A DNA stretch of 64,000 nt from the NCBI RefSeq assembly GCF_024505045.1, contig NZ_JANIBM010000009.1, positions 1 to 64,000 on the forward strand, given 5' to 3'. The notes under the pieces are model-generated. The model was given only the letters and a program-made list of their open reading frames with translations, searched no databases and was not told the origin of the DNA. This document shows positions 27,481-35,843 of the stretch, piece after piece (positions within the stretch are counted from its first letter, which is position 1; each line of letters starts with the position of its first letter). Source of the stretch: Methylomonas aurea (GTDB lineage Bacteria; Pseudomonadota; Gammaproteobacteria; Methylococcales; Methylomonadaceae). Made by a program: the position numbers and the translations under genes.

Positions 27481-28043
27481 CGGCGCAGAAGAATTTTCAG
27501 ATTTTTATCTACGTCGGACTCGCTGCGGTGCTGTCGTGGTGGCTGGTAAAACTCAACGAGCAGCGTGACGCCGAAATAAAAATTGCCGAAAATAGTCCGG
27601 ATTTCTTCAGTGTGGGTTATTACAAAAAAGAGATGGGTCTGGACGGCTTGCCGAAAAGCGAGTTGTCGGCCGCGCGGATGGAGCATTATAAGGCCGATGG
27701 CAGTACGCATTTGCAGCAGCCGGTCATGACGTTGTTCAATCCCAATCAAAACCCATGGTCGATCAAATCCGAAACCGGAATCATGGCAGCGGACGGCGAT
27801 AGTTTGCAGCTGAACGGGAAGGCCTACATCAACCGGGATGCATCGAAAACCAATTCGGCTTTAACCATTAACACATCGGATTTGCGGGTCAAACTCGCCA
27901 GTCATTATGCACAGACCCAAGCTTGGGCGGAAATTATCAGTCCTCCCAATAGAACGGAAGGGATAGGAATGGAGGCGACTTTCGTCAGTCCGATTCACCT
28001 GAAATTGTTGTCCAAAGTGAAAGGTCGCTATGAAATTAAGTAG
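27477..28043 (+). CDS. lptC: LPS export system protein LptC
   Basis: A 188-residue protein from the ATG that overlaps the kdsC stop by 4 bp. One N-terminal membrane anchor (FQIFIYVGLAAVLSWWLVKL) is followed by a periplasmic beta-jellyroll (SELSAARMEHYKADGSTHLQQP ... SALTINTSDLRVKL). LptC accepts LPS from LptBFG and hands it to LptA. The sequence is typically divergent, but position, anchor and length match the family (E. coli 191). Confidence 0.92.
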   Translation: MTAQKNFQIFIYVGLAAVLSWWLVKLNEQRDAEIKIAENSPDFFSVGYYKKEMGLDGLPKSELSAARMEHYKADGSTHLQQPVMTLFNPNQNPWSIKSETGIMAADGDSLQLNGKAYINRDASKTNSALTINTSDLRVKLASHYAQTQAWAEIISPPNRTEGIGMEATFVSPIHLKLLSKVKGRYEIK

Positions 28044-28530
28044 AATAGTGGGGGTGGGCCTGTTGTTGTCGGCGAGGCTTGCGTTCGGTTTGGAATCGGA
28101 TTCCGAGCAACCTATTTATATCGATTCCAACAACGCCGTCTACGATGAGAAAAGCCAGGTCAGCACCTACACCGGCAATGTGGTGGCGACCCAGGGCAGT
28201 ATCCGAATCGACGCCGACCAACTGGTGGTATACCTGAAAGATGGTGCGATTACCAAATTGGTGGCGACTGGCAAACCGTCCCGTTTCAAACAATTGCCGG
28301 CCGTGGGTAAGGAAGAAATGCACGGCGAGGGTTTGATCAACGAGTTTTACCCTGACAAGAATTTATTGATTTTCATGAAAAACGCCTCGGTTTGGCAGGG
28401 CGACGCCAAGCAATCCAGCGAGTACATTGAGTACGATACGAAAAATTCGCTGTTGAAGGCCGGAGAGTCCAATTCCGATGGCAAGCGGGTGCATTCGGTG
28501 ATACAACCCAAAGCCAAGAAGGCCCAATAG
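28030..28530 (+). CDS. lptA: LPS transport periplasmic protein LptA
   Basis: A 166-residue OstA-like protein with a signal peptide (IVGVGLLLSARLAFG). The mature domain starts with YIDSNNAVYDEKSQVSTYTGNVVATQGSIRIDADQLVVYL, the beta-jellyroll repeat of LptA that forms the trans-periplasm bridge for LPS. It overlaps lptC by 14 bp, and its TAG shares a base with the GTG start of lptB. Confidence 0.95.
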   Translation: MKLSRIVGVGLLLSARLAFGLESDSEQPIYIDSNNAVYDEKSQVSTYTGNVVATQGSIRIDADQLVVYLKDGAITKLVATGKPSRFKQLPAVGKEEMHGEGLINEFYPDKNLLIFMKNASVWQGDAKQSSEYIEYDTKNSLLKAGESNSDGKRVHSVIQPKAKKAQ

Positions 28531-29255
28531 TGGCGCGCCTGGTTGCAAAGGAGTTGTACAAGCGTTACAACTCGCGCAATGTGGTTGATGGTGTCAGTTT
28601 GCAGGTCGATACCGGTGAAGTGGTCGGCTTGCTGGGACCGAACGGTGCTGGTAAAACCACCAGCTTCTATATGATGGTGGGCTTGGTCAAGGCGGACCGC
28701 GGCGATATTTTTCTCGACGACCAGCGTATCACGTTGCATCCGATGCATCGGCGTGCCAGGCTGGGAATAGGTTATCTGGCTCAGGAAGCGTCGGTGTTCC
28801 GCAAGCTCAATGTCGCCGACAACTTGCGCGCTGTGCTTCAGATTCGCGAGGATTTGACCGATGGCCAGATCGAACTGGTTATCGACGAGCTGTTAGCCGA
28901 GTTCGGCATCGGCCACCTGCGCAACCAATTGGCGTTGGGCTTGTCCGGCGGCGAGCGGCGGCGGGTCGAGATTGCCCGCGCTTTGGCCAGCGAACCGCAG
29001 TTTATTTTATTGGACGAGCCGTTTGCCGGCGTCGATCCGATTTCGGTTTTGGAATTGCAAAAAATTATCGCGCATTTGAAGCAGCGTGGTATCGGTATCC
29101 TGATCACCGAGCACAAAGTCAGGGAGACATTGGAGATATGCGATTGCGCCTACATCTTGAACGAAGGCAAGGTTATCGCCGAAGGGCAATCCCGGCAGCT
29201 TGTCGAAAACGACGAGGTGCGTAGAGTGTATTTGGGCGAAAAATTCAGTTTATGA
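28530..29255 (+). CDS. lptB: LPS export ABC ATPase LptB
   Basis: A 241-residue ABC ATPase with GTG start. Walker A GPNGAGKTTSFYMMVG, Q-loop GYLAQEASVFRKLNVADNL, signature LGLSGGERRRVEIARAL and Walker B FILLDEPFAGVDPISV are all present. It powers extraction of LPS by LptFG and transport through LptC and LptA. lptFG are not in this window, as is usual. rpoN follows after 13 bp. Confidence 0.97.
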   Translation: MARLVAKELYKRYNSRNVVDGVSLQVDTGEVVGLLGPNGAGKTTSFYMMVGLVKADRGDIFLDDQRITLHPMHRRARLGIGYLAQEASVFRKLNVADNLRAVLQIREDLTDGQIELVIDELLAEFGIGHLRNQLALGLSGGERRRVEIARALASEPQFILLDEPFAGVDPISVLELQKIIAHLKQRGIGILITEHKVRETLEICDCAYILNEGKVIAEGQSRQLVENDEVRRVYLGEKFSL

Positions 29256-29268
29256 AATCCGAGTAGTC

Positions 29269-30705
29269 ATGAAGCAATCCTTACAGCTCCGCATCGGTCA
29301 AAGTTTGACCATGACGCCGCAGTTGCAGCAGGCAATAAAACTGCTGCAAATGTCGACTTTGGATTTGCAGCAGGAAATTCAGCAGGCGCTGGAATCCAAT
29401 ATGATGCTGGAATTGGACGAAGAAGAGCTGCCGGCTTTGGAGTTCCGCGATAAAAAGCTCGACAATACCGACCAGGTTACCAGCGAAGGCTCGCAAACCG
29501 ATTTGCCGGACGAGTTGCCGGTGGACGTCAGTTGGGACGATGTTTACGAGAGTTCGTTACCCAGCGGCGGCGATGACGGCGATTCCCCGGAATTCGAAAC
29601 CTTCCGCGGCAAATCTGAAAGCTTGCGCGACCATCTGTTGTGGCAATTGGATCTGGTTCCGATCTCGGATCGGGATTATGCGATTGCGGTGGCGATCATC
29701 GATGCGATCAACGACGACGGTTACGTGGCTAGCGATCTGCAGGACATTTTTCAAGGCTTGCAAGAGCAATTGGACGGATTGGAATTCGACGAGGTTCAGG
29801 CGGTGCTGCACCGGATTCAGAATTTCGATCCGGTCGGTGTGGCCGCGCTGGACTTGGCCGATTGCCTGCGTTTGCAGTTGCAGCAATTGCCCGATAGCAC
29901 CCGCTATAAGGCGGAAGCGTTGGATTTCGTGCAGCGGCACTTGGATTTGCTGACCAGTTGCGACCAAGCCCGCTTGATGAAACGGGTCGGGCTAAGCGAA
30001 GACGAACTGAAAGGCATACTGGCGTTGATTCGGACCTTGGACCCCAAGCCCGGAGCCAGTTTGCAGGAAGTGGACGTCGAATATGTCGTGCCTGACGTGT
30101 TCGTGGCCAAAGTCAACGGCCAGTGGCTGGTCAGTTTGAATCCGGATATCGCGCCGAAATTGCGCATCAATCCGTTCTATTCCGGCATGATCAAGCGCGC
30201 CGACAATAGTTCGGACAACGTCAGCATGAAGAACCATTTGCAGGAAGCGCGTTGGTTTATCAAAAGCCTGCATAGCCGCAATGACACCCTGCTGCGGGTC
30301 GCGAAAAGTATCGTCGAAAAACAGGGCGATTTTTTCGAACACGGCGCGATTGCGATGAAACCGATGGTGCTGCGGGATATTGCCGAGGAATTGGAGTTGC
30401 ACGAATCGACGATCTCGCGGGTGACCACGCAGAAATATATGCACACGCCGCACGGCGTGATCGAATTTAAATACTTTTTCTCCAGCCATGTCAGTACCGA
30501 TGGCGGAGGCGAGTGCTCGGCGACGGCAATCCGGGCACTGATAAAAGAGTTGGTCGGCAACGAAAATCCGGCTAAGCCGTTAAGCGATAGTAAAATATCG
30601 GATTTATTGAACGAGAAGGGCATTAACGTCGCACGCCGCACCATCGCCAAATACCGGGAAGCGATGTCTATTCCTTCAACCAGCCAGCGGAAAAGGCACA
30701 TTTAA
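29269..30705 (+). CDS. rpoN: RNA polymerase sigma-54 factor
   Basis: A 478-residue sigma-54 from the ATG before KQSLQLRIGQSLTMTPQLQQAIKLLQ, the Gln/Leu-rich region I that contacts activators. An acidic region II follows (~50-120), then the core-binding region. ESTISRVTTQKYMHTPHGVIEFKYFFSS is the HTH-containing DNA-binding part, and the RpoN box ARRTIAKYRE is near the C-terminus. It directs transcription from -24/-12 promoters (nitrogen, motility). Position between lptB and hpf is conserved in gammaproteobacteria. Confidence 0.97.
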   Translation: MKQSLQLRIGQSLTMTPQLQQAIKLLQMSTLDLQQEIQQALESNMMLELDEEELPALEFRDKKLDNTDQVTSEGSQTDLPDELPVDVSWDDVYESSLPSGGDDGDSPEFETFRGKSESLRDHLLWQLDLVPISDRDYAIAVAIIDAINDDGYVASDLQDIFQGLQEQLDGLEFDEVQAVLHRIQNFDPVGVAALDLADCLRLQLQQLPDSTRYKAEALDFVQRHLDLLTSCDQARLMKRVGLSEDELKGILALIRTLDPKPGASLQEVDVEYVVPDVFVAKVNGQWLVSLNPDIAPKLRINPFYSGMIKRADNSSDNVSMKNHLQEARWFIKSLHSRNDTLLRVAKSIVEKQGDFFEHGAIAMKPMVLRDIAEELELHESTISRVTTQKYMHTPHGVIEFKYFFSSHVSTDGGGECSATAIRALIKELVGNENPAKPLSDSKISDLLNEKGINVARRTIAKYREAMSIPSTSQRKRHI

Positions 30706-30744
30706 CCGATCGGGAAGCATAATTTTTAAAAACAGGAGTATTCC

Positions 30745-31035
30745 ATGCAAGTTAGTATCACAGGCCATCACGTAGAAGTTACCGAGGCGTTGAAAGCCTA
30801 TGTCGAAGAGAAAATCGGCAAAATCAAGCGCCATTTCGACAACGTCGTTGATGTCCATGTCATTTTGACCGTTGAAAAACTGGAGCAAAAAGCCGAAGCG
30901 GCAGTACAAGTCAGCGGTGCCAAGCTCTACGCCGAAGACGTGCAGGAAGACATGTATGCGGCGATCGACAATATGGTCGACAAGCTTGATCGCCAGATCG
31001 TCAAGCACAAAGAAAAATCTCAAAACCATCGTTAA
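30745..31035 (+). CDS. hpf: Ribosome hibernation-promoting factor, short form
   Basis: A 96-residue protein: QVSITGHHVEVTEALKAYVEEKIGKIKRHFDNV and DMYAAIDNMVDKLDRQIVKHKEK are the HPF/YfiA fold. The short form binds the 30S decoding centre and helps form inactive 100S dimers with RMF. GGAG 9 bases before the ATG supports the start. In E. coli ptsN follows; here rapZ comes next with only 55 bp between. Confidence 0.95.
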   Translation: MQVSITGHHVEVTEALKAYVEEKIGKIKRHFDNVVDVHVILTVEKLEQKAEAAVQVSGAKLYAEDVQEDMYAAIDNMVDKLDRQIVKHKEKSQNHR

Positions 31036-31090
31036 TCGGATATTCGGCGACACGGGATGAAAACGGCTTTCGTCTCGTGTCCAGTCAACC

Positions 31091-31948
31091 ATGAAGCTTG
31101 TTATCGTCAGCGGTTTATCGGGGTCGGGCAAGAGTATCGCGTTGGATACTCTGGAAGATTGTGGCTATTACTGCATCGATAACCTACCGGTCGCATTGCT
31201 AGGCGATTTTGTCGATCACGTGATGCTGAAAAACCAAGCCACTTATAGTAAGACTGCGATCGGCATCGATGCTCGCAACCGTTCCGACAATCTGGCCGGT
31301 TTTCCGGATAGTCTGGCGGCGATCCGCAACAAGGGGATCGATTGCGAACTGGTCTACATGGAAGCGGATGAAAACATCATCCTGAAACGCTACAGCGAAA
31401 CCCGTCGCCGCCATCCGCTCAGTACTGAAAGCCGGCCGCTGCGGGAAGCACTGGAAATCGAGCGGGAGATGTTGCGTCCGCTGGCCTTGAGAGCCGACAT
31501 CGTCATCGACACCAGCTACACCCATTATCACCAATTGCGGGACCTATTGAAAAATCGGTTGGGCGAGAAAGGTAAAAACTCGTTGTCGATTCTATTCCAG
31601 TCGTTCGGTTTCAAATACGGGATTCCGCTAGACGCCGACTTTGTGTTCGATGCCCGTAGCCTGCCGAATCCGTATTGGGCTCCGGAGCTAAGGGGCTTAA
31701 CCGGCAAAAACCCCGCAGTTGCCGATTTTTTGCAGAACGATCCGGCGGTGAAGGAGTTTCTGCACGATATCGGTTACTTCATCGGTCGTTGGGCGCCGCG
31801 GTTCGAATCGGATAACCGCAGTTACTTGACGATTGCGATCGGTTGTACCGGCGGCCAACACCGTTCGGTGTATCTGGTCGAAGCATTAAGCAAACATTTT
31901 CAAACGATTACCGCCAACGTCATCGTCAGGCATCGGGAGTTGCGTTAA
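31091..31948 (+). CDS. rapZ: RNase adapter protein RapZ (YvcJ-type P-loop ATPase)
   Basis: A 285-residue protein with P-loop GLSGSGKSIALDTLEDCGYYCIDNLP (Walker A at residues ~8-15) and the C-terminal IAIGCTGGQHRSVYLVEAL, both diagnostic. In E. coli it binds GlmZ/GlmY RNAs and steers RNase E to control glucosamine-6-phosphate synthase; in other bacteria the RNA role is less certain. It overlaps nothing but lies between hpf and mgtE; ptsN and npr, its usual PTS-Ntr neighbours, are not here. Confidence 0.95.
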   Translation: MKLVIVSGLSGSGKSIALDTLEDCGYYCIDNLPVALLGDFVDHVMLKNQATYSKTAIGIDARNRSDNLAGFPDSLAAIRNKGIDCELVYMEADENIILKRYSETRRRHPLSTESRPLREALEIEREMLRPLALRADIVIDTSYTHYHQLRDLLKNRLGEKGKNSLSILFQSFGFKYGIPLDADFVFDARSLPNPYWAPELRGLTGKNPAVADFLQNDPAVKEFLHDIGYFIGRWAPRFESDNRSYLTIAIGCTGGQHRSVYLVEALSKHFQTITANVIVRHRELR

Positions 31949-31984
31949 CCCCGGGTCGTTGGCCCTCTTTTTGGTTTTACACCT

Positions 31985-33343
31985 ATGACATCAGCAGTGA
32001 AGCTCGAAAACGCGGAATCTTTATTGGATCGGGCGCTGGAGATTTTGGCCAGCGGTTCGCAGATCGAGATCCGGAACCTGGTGCGCTCGCTTTACCCGGC
32101 TGAAGCGGCACATATTCTCGAAGCTTTGGATTCGGAGAGTCGGGCAAAGTTGTGGGCAGTAATACCGCCCAGCGTAATCGGTCAGGTTCTGGTCGAGGTG
32201 AATGTCGAAGTCGGCGCCGCATTGCTGAAAATCACCGACCGCAAAGACTTGATTGCCGCCACCGAGTCGATGGGCGCCGACGGCATGGTCGATCTGTTGC
32301 ACGTGCTGCCCGAGCCTCTGCTGTCGCAAGTCATGGAGTCGATCGGCGTACATAACCGCAACCGGATCGAAAAAGCCTTGAGCTATGGCGAACATACTGC
32401 CGGCGGCATCATGTCCGACGATGTCCTGACAATACGCGGTGATGTCACGCTCGACGTTGTGGCGCGTTACTTGCGTTTGCGCGGCAATGTTCCGGCTAAT
32501 ACCGATAGCCTGATCGTCGTCGATCGCAAGGAGCATTTTCAGGGCGTATTGCCTCTCAGCCAATTGTTGAGCCACGATCCGCATACCAAAGTGGCCGCAG
32601 TGATGGACACGCGCATTTCCGGTATTCCTTACCGGATGCCGAGCCGTGAAGTCGCCGGGCTATTCGAGCGGCGCAAGTTGTTGTCCGCTCCGGTGTTGGC
32701 TGACGACGGTAGAGTGGTTGGGCGGATAGCGGTCGAAGACGTGATCGGTTTGATCAGAGACGAGGCGGACCATTCTCTGATGAGTATGGCGGGCTTGAGC
32801 GAAGAGCAAGATATGTTCGCGCCTGTGGTCAGTAGCGCCAAGCGGCGCGCGCTTTGGCTGGGCGTTAATTTGATGACGGCGTTTTTGGCAGCTTCGGTGA
32901 TCGATTTGTTCGAAGATACTATCCAGCAGATTGTTGCGCTGGCCGTGCTGATGCCGATTGTGGCCAGCATGGGGGGTATCGCCGGTAGTCAGACCCTGAC
33001 CCTGGTGGTCAGGGGCTTGGCTTTGCGCCAAGTCACCGGTAGCAATGCCGGCCGGTTATTGTTCAAGGAAATTTCGGTCGGTTTGCTGAACGGTCTATTG
33101 TGGGCCGGAGTCGTGGCGGTGGTTGCCGGCATGTGGTTTCACCGGCCGGATATCGGTATTTTGTTGGGCGTAGCCATGCTGATCAATCTGGTGTGCGCTG
33201 CATTGTCCGGAGTGGCGATACCGGTACTACTGGAAAAGATGGGGGTCGACCCGGCACTGGCTGGAGGGGTGTTGCTGACCACAGTCACCGATGTCGTTGG
33301 TTTTATGGCCTTTTTGGGTTTGGCGACCTTGTTTCTCCTTTAA
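31985..33343 (+). CDS. mgtE: Magnesium transporter MgtE
   Basis: A 452-residue protein with the full MgtE layout: N-terminal helical superhelix (residues ~10-125, ILEALDSESRAKLWAVIPP), two CBS domains (~130-255, with YGEHTAGGIMSDDVLTI) and a five-helix membrane part from ~285 (LMPIVASMGGIAGSQTLTLVVRGLA, then VLLTTVTDVVGFMAFLGLATL). The cytosolic domains sense Mg2+ and gate the channel. It starts 36 bp after rapZ, so there is no room for an M-box riboswitch. Confidence 0.95.
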   Translation: MTSAVKLENAESLLDRALEILASGSQIEIRNLVRSLYPAEAAHILEALDSESRAKLWAVIPPSVIGQVLVEVNVEVGAALLKITDRKDLIAATESMGADGMVDLLHVLPEPLLSQVMESIGVHNRNRIEKALSYGEHTAGGIMSDDVLTIRGDVTLDVVARYLRLRGNVPANTDSLIVVDRKEHFQGVLPLSQLLSHDPHTKVAAVMDTRISGIPYRMPSREVAGLFERRKLLSAPVLADDGRVVGRIAVEDVIGLIRDEADHSLMSMAGLSEEQDMFAPVVSSAKRRALWLGVNLMTAFLAASVIDLFEDTIQQIVALAVLMPIVASMGGIAGSQTLTLVVRGLALRQVTGSNAGRLLFKEISVGLLNGLLWAGVVAVVAGMWFHRPDIGILLGVAMLINLVCAALSGVAIPVLLEKMGVDPALAGGVLLTTVTDVVGFMAFLGLATLFLL

Positions 33344-33411
33344 GGGTTTGTGCTTTTTGTCACGGAAAATGGTAGTATTCTGGACGTACAGCAGCTTATT
33401 TTCCAAACTAA

Positions 33412-34155
33412 ATGTCGACCGGCGCACCTATTACGCAAAAAACAGCTTTGGAGTTCAAAAGCACGTCGCTGACGGTGCCGGTATTGCTGCTAGCCGGTAA
33501 CGACATGATCCTGATCGATCAGCAGTTGCAGGAAAAGGTCGCGCAAGCGCCCGAATTTTTCAAAAACTCGCCGCTGTTGATCGATTTGCAGAAACTGAAT
33601 ACGCAAAATCTCGAACTGGATTTTGCTGAAATCGTGGCGTTGGTGCGTAAGCACGGCTTCATGCCAATCGGCATTCGCGGCGGCAACCAGAAGCAAACCG
33701 ACGATGCGCTGGCGATGAATCTGCCGCATTATTCCCTGCATGGCGCCAATGCGCCGCTAACCGCCAACAAACCTGCCGCAAAAACATTGCCGCCGCCGGT
33801 CGTCGATGAACCGAAGCAGCAAAGCCAGATTGTGGAGAACAAACTCGTGACGCAACCGGTCCGCTCCGGACAGCGGGTTTATGCCAAAGGGGATTTGATC
33901 GTTACCGCCACCGTCAGCGCCGGCGCCGAAATCATGGCCGAAGGCAATATTCACATTTACGGATCGTTGCGCGGCAGAGCCTTGGCCGGGGTTTTGGGCG
34001 ACGCGTCTGCCCGCATTTTCTGCTCGGATCTGCAAGCCGAATTGATCTCAATCGCCGGGATTTACCAATTGAGCGAGGATTTGAGCAAATACCCGGCGCA
34101 TAAACCGCTGCAGATCAGTCTGGACAATCAAACGCTGATTATTAAAGAATTTTAA
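33412..34155 (+). CDS. minC: Septum site-determining protein MinC
   Basis: A 247-residue protein. Residues 1-~105 are the FtsZ-antagonist N-domain (FKSTSLTVPVLLLAGND, FFKNSPLLIDLQKLN), followed by a Pro/Lys linker and the C-terminal beta-helix domain (SGQRVYAKGDLIVTATVSAGAEIMAEGNIHIYG; LRGRALAGVLGDASARIFC) that binds MinD. With MinD and MinE it blocks Z-rings at the poles. It heads minCDE, 21 bp before minD. Confidence 0.96.
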   Translation: MSTGAPITQKTALEFKSTSLTVPVLLLAGNDMILIDQQLQEKVAQAPEFFKNSPLLIDLQKLNTQNLELDFAEIVALVRKHGFMPIGIRGGNQKQTDDALAMNLPHYSLHGANAPLTANKPAAKTLPPPVVDEPKQQSQIVENKLVTQPVRSGQRVYAKGDLIVTATVSAGAEIMAEGNIHIYGSLRGRALAGVLGDASARIFCSDLQAELISIAGIYQLSEDLSKYPAHKPLQISLDNQTLIIKEF

Positions 34156-34176
34156 GCTTTTCTTGGAGGAATAATT

Positions 34177-34989
34177 TTGGCCAGAATAATCGTAGTAACA
34201 TCGGGAAAAGGTGGTGTGGGCAAAACCACGACCAGTGCCGCGATCGCGATGGGCTTGGCGAAGCGTGGGCACAAGACTGCCGTGATTGACTTCGATGTGG
34301 GACTGCGTAACCTCGACCTGATCATGGGTTGCGAACGGCGCGTGGTTTACGATTTGGTCAATGTTATCAACAATGAAGCGACCTTGAACCAAGCCTTGAT
34401 CAAGGATAAGCGTTGCGAACAGTTGTACATTCTGCCCGCCTCGCAAACTCGCGATAAAGATGCGTTGACGACGGAAGGCGTCGGCAAGATTCTGGAAGAG
34501 TTATCCAAGGACTTTAAATATATCGTTTGCGATTCGCCGGCGGGCATCGAGCGCGGTGCTACACTTGCCATGTACTTTGCCGACGATGCTTTCGTCGTTA
34601 CCAACCCGGAAGTCTCTTCGGTTCGGGATTCGGATCGGATGTTAGGCATCCTGGCCAGCAAGTCCCGCCGCGCCGAAAAGGGCGAGGAACCGATCAAGGA
34701 ATACTTGTTGTTGACGCGTTATGCGCCGGACCGGGTCAAACTGGGGGAAATGTTGAGCGTCGACGACGTACAGGAAATCTTGTCGCTGCATTTGTTGGGC
34801 GTGATTCCGGAATCGAAATCGGTGTTGAACGCTTCCAACTCCGGCACTCCGGTGATATTGGATGAGCAAAGCGATGCCGGGCAAGCGTATGCCGATATCG
34901 TCGCCCGTTATCTGGGCGAGAACAGACCGCACCGTTTTATCGAGGAAGAGAAGAAGGGCTTGTTCAGCAAGCTGTTCGGGAGCAAGTGA
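34177..34989 (+). CDS. minD: Septum site-determining protein MinD
   Basis: A 270-residue ATPase with a TTG start preceded by GGAGGA. The deviant Walker A is SGKGGVGKTTTSAA, with the signature Lys. DFDVGLRNLDLIMGCERRVVYDL follows. The C-terminus has the amphipathic membrane-targeting helix KKGLFSKLFG. It binds the membrane with ATP and recruits MinC and MinE. Its stop overlaps the minE start by one base. Confidence 0.97.
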   Translation: MARIIVVTSGKGGVGKTTTSAAIAMGLAKRGHKTAVIDFDVGLRNLDLIMGCERRVVYDLVNVINNEATLNQALIKDKRCEQLYILPASQTRDKDALTTEGVGKILEELSKDFKYIVCDSPAGIERGATLAMYFADDAFVVTNPEVSSVRDSDRMLGILASKSRRAEKGEEPIKEYLLLTRYAPDRVKLGEMLSVDDVQEILSLHLLGVIPESKSVLNASNSGTPVILDEQSDAGQAYADIVARYLGENRPHRFIEEEKKGLFSKLFGSK

Positions 34990-35243
34990 TGAGTCTCTTA
35001 GATTACTTCAGGTCGTCGAAAACCAATACGGCGTCTTTGGCCAAGGAGCGGCTGCAAATTCTGGTGGCGCACGAGCGAGCCTCGCGCAACCAGCCTTCTT
35101 ATTTGCCAGAACTACAAAAAGAACTATTGGCAGTAATCCAAAAATATGTAAATGTCGGGCAGGATGCTATTACCGTCAATTTCGAGCAGGACGGTAATCA
35201 GGAAACACTCGAGTTGAATATCGTGTTGCCTGACGAGCGTTAG
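34989..35243 (+). CDS. minE: Cell division topological specificity factor MinE
   Basis: An 84-residue protein. I choose the ATG that overlaps the minD stop (TGATG) over a GTG one codon upstream, because MSLLDYFRSSKTN aligns with the usual MinE start. The N-terminal amphipathic and MinD-binding stretch (ASLAKERLQILVAHERA) and the topological domain (LQKELLAVIQKYVNV) are clear. MinE stimulates MinD ATPase and drives pole-to-pole oscillation. Confidence 0.95.
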   Translation: MSLLDYFRSSKTNTASLAKERLQILVAHERASRNQPSYLPELQKELLAVIQKYVNVGQDAITVNFEQDGNQETLELNIVLPDER

Positions 35244-35271
35244 TTGCGTTTGCTTGTTTAACAAGGTTTTT

Positions 35272-35311
35272 CGCGGCGTTTTCGCCGGAGAAAAGCCGCC
35301 GATTTTTTTTG
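35272..35311 (+). terminator. Intrinsic terminator after minCDE
   Basis: A GC-rich imperfect stem (GCGGCGTTTTC with GAAAAGCCGC, one bulge) is followed by GATTTTTTTT, eight Ts. It closes the minCDE operon, although the next gene on the same strand starts only 25 bp later and may have its own promoter inside or read through. Confidence 0.75.
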
Positions 35312-35335
35312 TTGTGCAAATAATGAGGAGTTGAA

Positions 35336-35533
35336 ATGGTAGATACAATTGGCGAAGCAGCCGGCGCAGTCTGGCAATTTCTGAACGCGAATGGCGAAGC
35401 CAGCGTAAACAAGATCACGACCGAAACCGGGCTGGGCAAAAATGAAGTGCAACGGGCCATCGGTTGGTTGGCTAAAGAAGATAAACTGAATATCGAAATG
35501 AAAGGACGCGTCGAAACCCTTTCATTGAAATAA
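35336..35533 (+). CDS. Small winged-helix protein (DUF2582-type)
   Basis: A 65-residue protein forming one winged-helix domain: GEAAGAVWQFLNANGEASVNK, then TETGLGKNEVQRAIGWLAKEDKL and a wing strand ending VETLSLK. It matches the small DUF2582 family of putative DNA-binding proteins seen in proteobacteria and archaea. AGGAG precedes the ATG at a good distance. No target is known. It stands between the minCDE terminator and a 310-bp noncoding stretch. Confidence 0.8.
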   Translation: MVDTIGEAAGAVWQFLNANGEASVNKITTETGLGKNEVQRAIGWLAKEDKLNIEMKGRVETLSLK

Positions 35534-35843
35534 AAGTTTTCCCGCATACCCGCTTAAGACGAGGCTAAGCGAGACAGCTTTCAATGCCGGAGAATCGTTC
35601 GGTTATTGCGTTGTCGAAGTCTCTGTCTCAGGCGGGTACTCCAAATGCCGCTATATTTTGTAGGTAAGCCTGTTGCCTGACTGGAATGTGTGGCCCGCAT
35701 CTTGACCAGTGCCTGGTTGCCTTGTCGAATTCAGATTCAATACAACAAACGAGAAGTAATCCGCCGATGGATCGGCTTGGTAACGCCGTAATAACGATAA
35801 AAATACCCTAGAAAAACAACTAACGCGGAGCCTTTCTGTCGAA
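35534..35843. other. 310-bp intergenic region before the GH17-GT2 gene
   Basis: No convincing gene is seen. A 6-bp stem CGCTTA/TAAGCG lies at 35551-35571, just after the winged-helix gene, without a T tract. A palindrome GCCGAT-GG-ATCGGC sits at 35763-35776, about 70 bp before the next ATG, and could be an operator. I looked for -24/-12 and strong -35/-10 elements and found none that I would defend. Confidence 0.4.

Noticed and set aside
31949-31984. M-box or other Mg2+ riboswitch before mgtE
   Set aside because: Only 36 bp separate rapZ and mgtE, too short for such a structure.
35534-35843. A sigma-54 promoter or c-di-GMP riboswitch before the GH17-GT2 gene
   Set aside because: TGGCCCGCATCTTGA near 35691 lacks the conserved GC of the -12 box, and no riboswitch core was found.
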